The position numbers were made by a program, and so were the translations under genes. The notes below the pieces were generated by a model. The model did not search any database. It had not been told where the DNA came from and worked only from the letters and a program-made list of their open reading frames with translations. From positions 69,504 through 133,503 of the forward strand of contig DHDR01000019.1 in assembly GCA_002399445.1 (NCBI GenBank): a stretch of 64,000 nucleotides of DNA. The letters are read 5' to 3'. The DNA comes from Ruminococcaceae bacterium UBA4871 (lineage in GTDB: Bacteria; Bacillota; Clostridia; Oscillospirales; Acutalibacteraceae). Within the stretch, counting starts at the first letter, position 1. The number at the start of each line of letters is the position of its first letter. Shown here piece by piece: positions 42,509 to 51,117 of this stretch.

Positions 42509-43267
42509 TCATGATTCCTCCTTCCCTGGTGCTGACTCTGCGACCTGATAACCGTCGGCCTCATTTAAACCAATGGCATAATCGAAATAGCCACTCTGCT
42601 TAAGTGAAATAAAATCCGATTGCGAAACAATAATGTGATCCACAAGCTGAACTTCTACACTTGAAAGTGCCTGATAAACCAGTTTAGTTGCGTTTAAATC
42701 CTGCACAGACGGCAACAGTTCTCCACTTGGATGATTATGTGCAAGAAATGCAAATACAGCATCATAACGAACAGCCGTCTGTACAATCTTTCGGACATAA
42801 ATATTGGCAGTTACTGCAGTACCTTCATTTATAGTGTCACAGAACAGCAGCCTATGACGGGAATCCAGAAGCATAAGCAGAACGAATTCATGACTGCGTC
42901 CGACAAACCATTTTTGCAAATAAGCGGCTACATCTTTTTCTCCAGCAATATAAGTCACTTTTTTCTGCAGGCTAATTTGATAGCGACGGTAAACATCAGG
43001 CAGAAGCTTTAACAATAAAGCGGCATTTTCTCCAATTCCCTTGACCTTTTCTAATTCTTCTTCTGGTGCATCCAATACGCCGGCCAAAGAACCAAAGCGC
43101 TCCAGCAATCTGTGCGCAATTGGGTTCGTGTCTTGATAAGGAATCGCATAAAACAGCAGAAGTTCCAAAATTTCATGTTCCTCAAAACTGTCAATTCCAT
43201 CTTTGCGATAGCGGGCACGCAGACGCTCCCGATGGCCACTGTGCACATTGTTATTCATAACTGCCAT
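42509..43267 (-). CDS. radC: RadC family JAB/MPN-domain protein
   Basis: A 252-residue member of the RadC family, whose true role in repair is unproven despite the name. The N-terminal half has a helix-hairpin-helix (GSLAGVLDAPEEELEKVKGIG); the C-terminal JAB1/MPN-like metal domain carries HNHPSGELLPSVQD. AAGGAGG before the ATG at 43267 supports this start; the frame is open to 43363. First gene of the radC-uvrB-uvrA operon. An unusual variant spelling is found in the HHH, otherwise standard. Confidence 0.93.
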   Translation of the reverse strand: MAVMNNNVHSGHRERLRARYRKDGIDSFEEHEILELLLFYAIPYQDTNPIAHRLLERFGSLAGVLDAPEEELEKVKGIGENAALLLKLLPDVYRRYQISLQKKVTYIAGEKDVAAYLQKWFVGRSHEFVLLMLLDSRHRLLFCDTINEGTAVTANIYVRKIVQTAVRYDAVFAFLAHNHPSGELLPSVQDLNATKLVYQALSSVEVQLVDHIIVSQSDFISLKQSGYFDYAIGLNEADGYQVAESAPGKEES

Positions 43268-43617
43268 AATGTCCTCCTTCGCCTGTTTGTTAAACCCTGT
43301 TTGACAAATAAAAAGTAACAAATTTTGAAGATAGAGTTGTATTAAGAAATAGAAAAGCTGCAAAGCATTTCCGCAACCCGATTGTTTTTACAGTGTAAAG
43401 TACCATTTTAGTCCAAACAACAAAATCCTAAAATTTTTCAAACAAGCTATAGATAATCTTATTATACACAAAAAAAGAACTTTGAAAAGCCTTTTCCGAA
43501 AGGATGTTCTATTTTACGCACATATTTTTGGCAAAAACTCATTTACAAAGAAAAATTCTTTCTCTTTTATGTGAATTATGATATAATAGAATGGATTATA
43601 TTTTGAGAGGTTAGCAC
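43268..43617. other. Intergenic region between radC and the pseudouridine synthase gene
   Basis: A 350-base AT-rich divergent spacer without a credible gene. It holds an extended -10 box TGATATAAT (43579-43587) for the + strand gene, with no clear -35. An imperfect AGAAC...GTTCT stem lies around 43477-43510. The radC promoter is not clearly identifiable. Confidence 0.6.
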
Positions 43618-44577
43618 ATGAAAATAGTTACAATTGAAAAAAACGATGCAGGACAAAGATTGGATAAGTTCCTGACAAAAACTTATCCGAATCTTCCACA
43701 GTCGATGCTTTATAAATCTATCCGCAAAAAAAATATAAAACTGAATGGCAAACGCTCCCAAATTAATACGCACTTAAAAGAGGGCGATGTGCTTTCTCTG
43801 TATTTAAAAGATGAGTTTCTGCAGCAGGAGCCTGAACAGTTCGACTTTTTAAAAGCTCCTGTAAAATTAAATATTCTGTATGAGGACAGCAATTTGCTGC
43901 TTTTGGATAAAAAGCCGGGACTGATTGTCCATCCGGATGAAAATTATCATTTTGATTCCCTGATTGCACGTGTTCAGCATTACTTATATGATAAAGGTGA
44001 ATTTGACCCCTACAATGAAAACAGTTTTGTTCCTGCACTTGTGAATCGAATTGACAGAAATACCGGAGGGATTGTCATGGCAGCTAAAAATGCTGAGACA
44101 CTCCGCATCCTCAATCAGAAAGTAAAAAGCAGAGAACTCTGCAAACTTTATCTTTGTCTGGTCCATGGACACTTGAATCCCAGGGAAGCAACTTTAGAAG
44201 GTTTTTTGCAGAAAAATGAAAAAAAGAATCACGTGTATATTACAAATCATTCTGTTCCCGGCGCAAAAGCCATTCGAACCAAATACCGTGTACTGCAGGA
44301 AAAGAAAAACTGTTCGCTAGTGGAGGTTGATCTGCTAACCGGACGCACACATCAAATTCGCGCACATATGGCAAGTATCGGTCATCCACTCCTTGGAGAC
44401 GGTAAATATGGGACCAATGCAATAAACAAAAAATATGGGTTGAATTATCAGGCACTTTATTCTTATAAGCTCCGATTCAATTTTCGGACAGATGCAGGAA
44501 CCCTTTCCTATCTGGACCAAAAAGAGTTTGAAGTAAAAGAAATTTGGTTTTTGCCTATGTTCCAGCAGTTGGCTTAA
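43618..44577 (+). CDS. RluA family pseudouridine synthase
   Basis: Converts uridines in rRNA (or tRNA) to pseudouridine. The 319-residue product has an N-terminal S4 RNA-binding domain (about 5-60, including QSMLYKSIRKKNIKLNG), then the catalytic fold with the RIDRNTGG motif holding the catalytic Asp, and LLTGRTHQIRAHMASIGHPLLGD near the C-terminal third. The group is RluC/RluD-like; the target site cannot be told. GAGAGG precedes the ATG. The J-domain-like gene starts 15 bases after its stop. Confidence 0.93.
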   Translation: MKIVTIEKNDAGQRLDKFLTKTYPNLPQSMLYKSIRKKNIKLNGKRSQINTHLKEGDVLSLYLKDEFLQQEPEQFDFLKAPVKLNILYEDSNLLLLDKKPGLIVHPDENYHFDSLIARVQHYLYDKGEFDPYNENSFVPALVNRIDRNTGGIVMAAKNAETLRILNQKVKSRELCKLYLCLVHGHLNPREATLEGFLQKNEKKNHVYITNHSVPGAKAIRTKYRVLQEKKNCSLVEVDLLTGRTHQIRAHMASIGHPLLGDGKYGTNAINKKYGLNYQALYSYKLRFNFRTDAGTLSYLDQKEFEVKEIWFLPMFQQLA

Positions 44578-44592
44578 ACAAGAGGAACTCTC

Positions 44593-46065
44593 ATGAAAAA
44601 TTGTTATGATATTTTGGGAGTAAAGCCCGAATGCAGTAAGAAAAAACTTAAAAAGGCCTATATGGCAGCTATAAGTCATCTGGAACCAGATGACTTAATT
44701 GGAGAGGAACAGATTGAACAGGCTTATCGTACTGCCTTGGCCAACCGTCAGCACCGCAACGTAAACCAAAAGCAACATGGAATCTGGCAGCCCTCTAAAA
44801 AATTTCGAGCACCATATACTGGTCCACACGGAAGTATTGCAGCACGCAATGCAATAAAGCGGTTTGGATTTAAATCTTTTTTTTGTGCTTTGGGCATTAT
44901 TCTTCTATCATGGGGATGTTATTTCCTTTGTATATTGATAATCCCGAATTTGTTTCCATCCAGTCAATATTCTCAACTTGCGAAAGTATTTAGCAAAGAG
45001 TTGGTCGCAGCACTTGTTCAATTAATTTTATATATCGTTCTCACAATTTTGTATGTCTGTCATGTTTTACACAGGGGAAAAAACGGTTTGCGAAAGCTAC
45101 AAATGGGGTCGCTCTGTGGCTTTGCTTGTTTATTGATTGGGCTGCAAGTTCCGCAAAGCCAATTTGTGCATACGGTTTCACTCATCAACGATATAAAACC
45201 ACTTTCTTCCAATCATTTGTCCAGCACAAAAAATATTATTTTAGAAGATGCCTTTTTACAGACGGGAAATCGTTTTGGAGATACTTATACTTACAAAGTT
45301 GATAAGGCAGGTAAAACATGCACGGTATTTATCCCTTCGAATTTGCTTACCAGCCCAAATGGAACGGTACATCAAGCTTCTGTTACTTTTCTGCCACACA
45401 CCTGTGCAGCGGCAAAAGTAAGTGTTCGGGCAATGAAAAATCAGATGTTCGGTTGTATTGGTGACTGTTTCTATTTGAACGTTCCGAAAAACACCGGAGT
45501 AAACAGCATATACTTGAAGCGAAACAGTGCTGCACTGTTTATAGAACACTTAAAAGCAGATAATAGAGAATCAAAAAATATAAAATGCAATTTGAAATCC
45601 ATACAACTGAAAAATCCGCAAGGAACACCTCTAGTAACAGAAATTACTGCAGATAAAGTTGCTGCATCCCTTTTAAAAGATGGAAATTTGTTATTGTGTT
45701 TTACTGCAGAAGATGATTTAGGAAATCATTCCTGCATTGCATCAGTCATTCATCAACAAACGGGAACAATTATAAATTCTTTTAAGTTAAATGGTGAATG
45801 TGCTTACCGATTTTTCTCTTGTGCAGGCAGGTATTATTTTTTTACAGAATCAGCGGTCAAAGAATCTCTTACAGCTCATCGCTACTATCTACAAGTTTAC
45901 GATCCAGAGCAGAGAAGAATTGTATGGACATCTCCGCAAAGTTTCACTCTCAGCTCCGCCCCCCACATCGCTTCTTTCCAAAACAATGGTGTATGGATCT
46001 CAAAACATAGCAATGGTGAGAAGCCCATCGGTGAATTTACAGTTCCAAAAGAATACATGAATTAA
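44593..46065 (+). CDS. J-domain-like membrane protein of unknown function
   Basis: A 490-residue protein. Residues 3-52 look like a shortened J domain (CYDILGVKPECSKKKLKKAYM, then a helix EQIEQAYRTAL), but the HPD tripeptide essential for DnaK stimulation is not intact: HLEPDD stands in its place. Three membrane helices follow (about 95-119, 137-158 and 168-185), then a roughly 300-residue C-terminal domain of beta-rich character with two Cys near 275 and 293 and no recognised family. It is the second gene after the pseudouridine synthase gene. It may be a membrane-anchored adaptor; this is speculative. AAGAGGAA lies before the ATG. Confidence 0.78.
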   Translation: MKNCYDILGVKPECSKKKLKKAYMAAISHLEPDDLIGEEQIEQAYRTALANRQHRNVNQKQHGIWQPSKKFRAPYTGPHGSIAARNAIKRFGFKSFFCALGIILLSWGCYFLCILIIPNLFPSSQYSQLAKVFSKELVAALVQLILYIVLTILYVCHVLHRGKNGLRKLQMGSLCGFACLLIGLQVPQSQFVHTVSLINDIKPLSSNHLSSTKNIILEDAFLQTGNRFGDTYTYKVDKAGKTCTVFIPSNLLTSPNGTVHQASVTFLPHTCAAAKVSVRAMKNQMFGCIGDCFYLNVPKNTGVNSIYLKRNSAALFIEHLKADNRESKNIKCNLKSIQLKNPQGTPLVTEITADKVAASLLKDGNLLLCFTAEDDLGNHSCIASVIHQQTGTIINSFKLNGECAYRFFSCAGRYYFFTESAVKESLTAHRYYLQVYDPEQRRIVWTSPQSFTLSSAPHIASFQNNGVWISKHSNGEKPIGEFTVPKEYMN

Positions 46066-46113
46066 AAAAAGCGACCGCGCTCTGAAAGAATCAATCCATA
46101 GCAGAGTGCGGTC
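46066..46113 (-). terminator. Intrinsic terminator of the histidine operon
   Basis: GACCGCGCTCTG (46073-46084) pairs with CAGAGTGCGGTC (46102-46113), a 12-bp stem with one G-U. On the minus strand a TTTTTTT run follows. It ends the his operon and may also stop the convergent J-domain-like gene less efficiently. Confidence 0.88.
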
Positions 46114-46133
46114 ACTTTCCAAGTCGCTTAACC

Positions 46134-46460
46134 TTAGGTGTTGTGGTCTACTTGATGAAATTTTTTCAAATTCCCAGTTTTTTGTGAACGCTTGTCCAGT
46201 TCCGCTTTCACGTCGTCAAGTGAGATTCCTTCATTCACCATCATCACCATCAAATGATAGAAAAGGTCTGATATTTCATTTATAGTGTCTTCTTTAATAC
46301 CATTTTTTGCAGCAATAATAGTTTCACTGCATTCTTCGCCAACCTTTTTTAAAATTTTGTCCAACCCTTTATCAAAAAGGTAGCAAGTATAAGAACCTTC
46401 TTCTTTAGCATTTTTTCGGCTAATAACGGTATTATACAGTTCCTGAAAAGTATCATGCAT
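46134..46460 (-). CDS. hisE: Phosphoribosyl-ATP pyrophosphatase HisE
   Basis: HisE hydrolyses PR-ATP to PR-AMP, step two of histidine synthesis. The 108-residue product has the MazG-like helical fold with GEECSETIIAAKNG and NEISDLFYHLMVMM, carrying the metal-binding Glu/Asp residues. It overlaps hisI by 8 bases, and the two functions are encoded separately rather than as a HisIE fusion. Last gene of the operon. Confidence 0.96.
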   Translation of the reverse strand: MHDTFQELYNTVISRKNAKEEGSYTCYLFDKGLDKILKKVGEECSETIIAAKNGIKEDTINEISDLFYHLMVMMVNEGISLDDVKAELDKRSQKTGNLKKFHQVDHNT

Positions 46461-46806
46461 TTTCTGTTACCTCCATAATCGGTTTAAAGAAACAACTATG
46501 ATGTCCTGTATGACAAGCAGCTCCGGTCTGAATGACTTGAATCAGCAAAGTATCGTCATCACAATCTCCATAAATAGAAACAATTTTTTGTACATGACCG
46601 GAAGTGGCACCTTTATTCCACAGTTCCTGCCTAGAACGGGACCAGAACCACGTGTAACCTGTTTCAAGTGTTTTTTGGAAGGATTCCCGATTCATGTAAG
46701 CCAGCATCAAAACTTTCCCTGTGCTGTATTCCTGCACAACAGCAGGAATTAAATTCCCTTTTTTAAAATACAGGTCATAATTAAACGTTTTAAAATCCGG
46801 TTTCAT
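46453..46806 (-). CDS. hisI: Phosphoribosyl-AMP cyclohydrolase HisI
   Basis: HisI opens the purine ring of PR-AMP. The 117-residue product has the zinc and magnesium sites: YGDCDDDTLLIQV and the CHTGHHSCF motif, plus YTWFWSRSRQELWNKGATSG. GGAGG lies before the ATG, which overlaps the hisA stop by 4 bases. Confidence 0.97.
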   Translation of the reverse strand: MKPDFKTFNYDLYFKKGNLIPAVVQEYSTGKVLMLAYMNRESFQKTLETGYTWFWSRSRQELWNKGATSGHVQKIVSIYGDCDDDTLLIQVIQTGAACHTGHHSCFFKPIMEVTENA

Positions 46807-47525
46807 GTCGATTCCTCCGCCGCAGTAATTGCATCTGTTAACTTTAATGTATCCGAATACAGGGATTTTCCACAGATAGCTCCATAGAGTCCAAGTGCTT
46901 TTAATGCCTTAATATCATCTGTATTGCGGATACCGCCGCTTGCAACAATATTACAAGAAACACTCTGATTCAGAGTGTCCAGCATCGAAAGATTGGGACC
47001 GGAGAGCATACCATCCCGTGAAATATCTGTAAAAATAATTGTCTGCGCCCCAAGTTGTTCCATCTTTTTCGCCAATACCAGATAGTCAACTGCAGAAGTT
47101 TTGAGCCAGCCATCCGCAGCTACCATACCATTTTTTGCATCAATACCAATCGCAATCTTCTCATGATAGGTATGAATAGCTTCAGCAGCAAAATCAGGAC
47201 AATTTAACGCAGCGGAACCCAAAATAACACGAGAAACTCCGCCTTGTAAATAATATTGAATGGTATCCATCTGTCGGATGCCACCGCCAATTTCAACCTT
47301 CAGTCCGGTGTTTTGTGCAATTTGAAAAATCACAGAAGCATTGACTGGATGTGCATCTTTCGCACCATCCAAATCCACCATATGGAGCCATTCGGCACCG
47401 TCAGACTCAAATGCTCTTGCTGTCTCTAGTGCATTATTTGCTACTTTCTGAGCAGTTGCATAGTCTCCTTGGCGAAGACGTACACATTCTCCGCCCTTGA
47501 TGTCTATTGCTGGGAAAATCAGCAT
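46803..47525 (-). CDS. hisA: Phosphoribosylformimino-AICAR-P isomerase HisA
   Basis: HisA performs the Amadori rearrangement of ProFAR to PRFAR. The 240-residue half-barrel repeat protein has the catalytic Asp in FPAIDIKGGECVRL, the second catalytic Asp in TDISRDGMLSGPN, and EIGGGIRQ and ASGGIRNTDDI phosphate sites. The ATG at 47525 has AAAAGGAT upstream; a longer frame to 47678 would cover the end of hisB. PRFAR is normally consumed by HisHF, whose genes are absent from this operon. Confidence 0.96.
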   Translation of the reverse strand: MLIFPAIDIKGGECVRLRQGDYATAQKVANNALETARAFESDGAEWLHMVDLDGAKDAHPVNASVIFQIAQNTGLKVEIGGGIRQMDTIQYYLQGGVSRVILGSAALNCPDFAAEAIHTYHEKIAIGIDAKNGMVAADGWLKTSAVDYLVLAKKMEQLGAQTIIFTDISRDGMLSGPNLSMLDTLNQSVSCNIVASGGIRNTDDIKALKALGLYGAICGKSLYSDTLKLTDAITAAEEST

Positions 47526-47556
47526 ATTCAGTTCCCATCCTTTTTCATAAAAGTAT

Positions 47557-48129
47557 TCACAGTACTCCTTTTGTAGAAAGAGTACCATCTTGCTGGGCAA
47601 CAGCCTGATGTAATGCATGTCCCAAAGATTTGAAAATGGCTTCAATCTGATGATGTGCATTGGTGCCATATAGGACACTGCAGTGCAGCGTGATTCCAGA
47701 GTTCATGGCAAATGCACGCAGAAATTCTTCTGTCATACAAGTGTCAAAATCTCCGATACGGTCTTGCTGAAAATCCGCGTGAAATACCAAAAAAGGCCGT
47801 CCACTAATATCCAGACTGGTAAAAGCAAGAGACTCATCCATTGGAATATAAAATGAACCGTAACGTGCAATACCGCTTTTGTCCCCTAAAGCTTTTGCAA
47901 AGGCTTTTCCAAGTACAATCCCGGTATCTTCAACAGTATGGTGGCAATCCACAAAAAGGTCACCTTCTGCATGCAAATGCAAACCAAACCTACCATGTAC
48001 CGCAAAAGCAGTAAGCATATGATCAAAAAATCCGATTCCCGTAGAAACCTCAACTTCACCACCGTCTAAGCAAAGTTCAACGGTGATATTGGTTTCTTTC
48101 GTCCTGCGAGACTCTGACGCTTTGCGCAT
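47557..48129 (-). CDS. hisB: Imidazoleglycerol-phosphate dehydratase HisB
   Basis: HisB dehydrates imidazoleglycerol phosphate. The 190-residue monofunctional product has the manganese-binding HHTVEDTGI (as CHHTVEDTG), GFFDHMLTAFAVHG and NAHHQIEAIFKSLGHAL. It begins directly after the hisC stop (TAAATG). It lacks the phosphatase domain of enterobacterial HisB, so histidinol-phosphate phosphatase must be encoded elsewhere. Confidence 0.97.
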   Translation of the reverse strand: MRKASESRRTKETNITVELCLDGGEVEVSTGIGFFDHMLTAFAVHGRFGLHLHAEGDLFVDCHHTVEDTGIVLGKAFAKALGDKSGIARYGSFYIPMDESLAFTSLDISGRPFLVFHADFQQDRIGDFDTCMTEEFLRAFAMNSGITLHCSVLYGTNAHHQIEAIFKSLGHALHQAVAQQDGTLSTKGVL

Positions 48130-49197
48130 TTATTTTTCCTCCTCGAAAAAAGATTCAAAAGCAGATAAAAATGCATGATTTTCAGTTTTGCTGCCGGCAG
48201 TAACACGCAAAAATGCTGGAAACTTACGGACTGAAATTTGATGTTCCATTAAATAACGATAGCAGGCTTCGACTTGCGGGAATCGCAGTGTTACAAAATT
48301 CGTGCAGCTCTTATACAATTGAAATGCATGGGGATGGCGGTTTAAAATATTTTCTGTTTCCTTTTGCAAACTTGCGCGGGATTTTTGAATTTTTTGTATA
48401 TTAGCCTTCAGTGTATCATGTTCCTGAAGGGCAATGGTACCTATACACTGTGTCAAACTGTTGACATTATAAGGTGACTTCGCAGCATGGAGAATACCAG
48501 TAAGCGATGCATTTGCCACTGCAAATCCAAGACGAATAGCGGCAAGGCCCATTTTAGAGCAAGTCTTTAAAATTATTAAATTTTCATACTTGTCTTCTTC
48601 TCCAAGAACAGACTGAGGCTCCTCCCAAAAATCCATGTATGCTTCATCCACGACAACCAGGGCATCGACATTTTGAACAACCTGCAAGACCTGCTGCTTT
48701 GTTAGTCCGAGGGAAGTCGGATTACATGGATTGCTAAACAGCAGCATTCTCGCATGAGTTTCCTGTACGGTTTGGGTGAATTGTTCAGGTGTTACCGTGA
48801 ATTCATTTCCTTTGCAAATTTCCACACAATTCGTTTCAGCAAGTTTTGGATAAAATGCATACATAGAAAAATCTGGTGCAGTTGTGACTACTGTCTCCCC
48901 CTTCATCAAAAAATTAGAAATCAAAATGTTGATGAGTTCATCAGAACCATTTCCAGCTGTAACATGATTCGGGTTAATATGATAGTATTCACCAAATGCT
49001 TTACAAAGTTCAACAGCATAGGGATCTGGATATCGATTGAATGCTATTTGCTGTACAGCAGCTGCTATTTTCTGCAGAAGATCATCGGGCAAATTCAGGA
49101 AAGATTCATTCGCATCCAGATGTGTAATGCCCTTTGTTTCAGCAACTGGTATGTAGGGCTTCAATTGCTGAAGTTTTTCATTAATGTGATATGCCAT
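48130..49197 (-). CDS. hisC: Histidinol-phosphate aminotransferase HisC
   Basis: A PLP-dependent fold-type I aminotransferase of 355 residues. Motifs: GNGSDELINILI, DEAYMDFW with the PLP Asp, and the Schiff-base Lys in TCSKMGLAAIRLGFA. HLDANESFLNLP near the N-terminus is typical of HisC. GAGGAAA precedes the ATG. It overlaps hisD by 17 bases. Confidence 0.96.
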   Translation of the reverse strand: MAYHINEKLQQLKPYIPVAETKGITHLDANESFLNLPDDLLQKIAAAVQQIAFNRYPDPYAVELCKAFGEYYHINPNHVTAGNGSDELINILISNFLMKGETVVTTAPDFSMYAFYPKLAETNCVEICKGNEFTVTPEQFTQTVQETHARMLLFSNPCNPTSLGLTKQQVLQVVQNVDALVVVDEAYMDFWEEPQSVLGEEDKYENLIILKTCSKMGLAAIRLGFAVANASLTGILHAAKSPYNVNSLTQCIGTIALQEHDTLKANIQKIQKSRASLQKETENILNRHPHAFQLYKSCTNFVTLRFPQVEACYRYLMEHQISVRKFPAFLRVTAGSKTENHAFLSAFESFFEEEK

Positions 49198-50482
49198 CTT
49201 GTTTCCTCACTTTGATGCTATTTGCATGTGCAGTCAGGCCTTCTGTTTCAGCAAGTTTCATAATATCATTGCAGACTGGAGCCAGTGCATCCTTTGTGTA
49301 ATAGATAAAACTGGATTTTTTAATGAAACTGTCAACTGAAAGTGGTGAAAAGAAACGTGCCGTTCCACTGGTAGGAAGGACGTGATTCGGGCCAGCATAA
49401 TAGTCTCCCAGAGGTTCTGGAGAATAATTACCAAGAAAAACGCTTCCGGCATTGTCAATTTTACCAATGTACTCCACTGGATTTTTTACACATAGTTCCA
49501 AATGCTCCGGAGCAATCTCATTTGCAAACTCGACTGCTTCATTTAAATTTTTGCAAAGAATCACTGCACCAAAATTATCAAGAGAATTTTCAATGATTTC
49601 TTTGCGCGATAGACTCTTAATTTGTTGATACAACTCCGTTATCGTTTCATCTGCAATTGTCTCACTGGTTGTGAGCAAAACAGCAGAAGCCATACGGTCA
49701 TGCTCCGCTTGACTCATCAAATCAGCAGCCAGATAAGCTGGTTTGGCAGTTTCATCCGCAATAATCAGGATTTCACTAGGACCAGCAATCATATCAATAT
49801 CGACTGTGCCATAAAGCTGCCGCTTTGCTGTAGCAACGTAGATGTTCCCGGGACCTACGATTTTATCCACCTTAGGAATCGTTTCTGTACCGTAAGCCAG
49901 TGCAGCAACTGCCTGAGCACCACCGACCAAAAATACACGGTCAACACCAGCTGTCAATGCAGCAGCCATGATATTCGGATTCGGTTTTCCTCCCTTCCCT
50001 GGAGGTGTTACCATAATCAACTCTTTAACTCCGGCAATTTTAGCAGGAATTGCATTCATCAAGACACTGCTGGGATATGCGGCAGTACCACCAGGAACAT
50101 AAATACCGACTCGGTCAAGTCCCCGGATTCGCTGTCCCATTAGAACACCATCTGCACGAGGCTCCATCCAACTCTGCTGTTTTTGACGAGCATGAAAATC
50201 TTTAATATTATCTGCTGCTTTTTGAAGTGCAGATAAAAATTCCGGATCACAGCTTTTTACGAGCTGTTTCATTTCCTGAAGGCTGACTTCTGTACTTTCC
50301 GGAATTGATCCATCAAATTTCAGCGTATAGTCCCGCACAGCAGCGTCACCATTTTGTTTTACATTGGATAAAATTTCCGAAACGGTCGCATCCACTTTCT
50401 TCCCTGCTGCTTCACTGCGAGAACGAAACTTTTGGACAAAATTGCGAGCAAAATCGCCGCCTTGTCTGACGACTTGTATCAT
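49181..50482 (-). CDS. hisD: Histidinol dehydrogenase HisD
   Basis: HisD oxidises L-histidinol twice to L-histidine, the final step. The 433-residue product has GQRIRGLDRVGIYVPGG, VGPGNIYVATAKRQLYG, DMIAGPSEILIIAD, the zinc-ligand and catalytic segment SQAEHD, and APEHLELC. GGAGG precedes the ATG; it overlaps the hisG stop (ATGA). Confidence 0.97.
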   Translation of the reverse strand: MIQVVRQGGDFARNFVQKFRSRSEAAGKKVDATVSEILSNVKQNGDAAVRDYTLKFDGSIPESTEVSLQEMKQLVKSCDPEFLSALQKAADNIKDFHARQKQQSWMEPRADGVLMGQRIRGLDRVGIYVPGGTAAYPSSVLMNAIPAKIAGVKELIMVTPPGKGGKPNPNIMAAALTAGVDRVFLVGGAQAVAALAYGTETIPKVDKIVGPGNIYVATAKRQLYGTVDIDMIAGPSEILIIADETAKPAYLAADLMSQAEHDRMASAVLLTTSETIADETITELYQQIKSLSRKEIIENSLDNFGAVILCKNLNEAVEFANEIAPEHLELCVKNPVEYIGKIDNAGSVFLGNYSPEPLGDYYAGPNHVLPTSGTARFFSPLSVDSFIKKSSFIYYTKDALAPVCNDIMKLAETEGLTAHANSIKVRKQDGISH

Positions 50483-51117
50483 TTCTGTTCCTCCTTTGCT
50501 TTTTCCATCTGTGCAACTAATGCTTCAATTTCCGCTTTTCTAAGTTTTAAACTAGCAGAATTTGCAATTAAGCGGGCAGAGATCTGACAAATTGTATCAA
50601 TAACAGCCAATCCATTTTCTTTTAAGGTTGTTCCGGTTTCCACGATATCGACAATTGCATCAGCAAGACCAAGTAGCGGAGCAAGTTCAACACTGCCCTC
50701 AATTTTGATGATTTGAACATTCATGGACTTACCCTCAAAATAATTTCTGGCCACATTCGGATACTTACTGGCAATTACTTTTGTGTGATAGCCTGAGAAA
50801 AAATCATGTCCAACCGGCCCTGCCAATGCAAAACGGCATTTACCAAATCCGAGGTCAAGAAGCTCATAAAAACTGCCATGTGATTCTAAAATCGTATCTT
50901 TACCAACAATGCCAAGGTCACAAACACCGTGTTCTACATAAGTAATCACATCAGCAGCCTTTGCAAGCACCACTTCAATTGACCCGTCCCCAACGGGAAG
51001 AATAAGTTTACGCCCTTTATTTCGGACGGAGTCACAGCAAATTCCAATTTTATCGAGCATTGCGACAGTATCTTGTTCCAGCCGGCCTTTCGTTAAAGCA
51101 ATACGCAGTGGTTTCAT
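50479..51117 (-). CDS. hisG: ATP phosphoribosyltransferase, short-form HisG
   Basis: HisG joins ATP and PRPP in the first and committed step. At 212 residues it is the short form, which lacks the C-terminal regulatory domain and needs HisZ. Motifs: IALTKGRLEQDTVAML, DLGIVGKDTILE, and the PRPP loop IVDIVETGTTLKENGL. ATG at 51117 overlaps the hisZ stop (TGATG); a GTG at 51120 is also possible. Confidence 0.96.
   Translation of the reverse strand: MKPLRIALTKGRLEQDTVAMLDKIGICCDSVRNKGRKLILPVGDGSIEVVLAKAADVITYVEHGVCDLGIVGKDTILESHGSFYELLDLGFGKCRFALAGPVGHDFFSGYHTKVIASKYPNVARNYFEGKSMNVQIIKIEGSVELAPLLGLADAIVDIVETGTTLKENGLAVIDTICQISARLIANSASLKLRKAEIEALVAQMEKAKEEQK

Noticed and set aside
49622..50143. 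A 173-codon plus-strand frame antisense to hisD
   Set aside because: Shadow of hisD, rich in Cys, His and Ser from reversed codons; no start signal.
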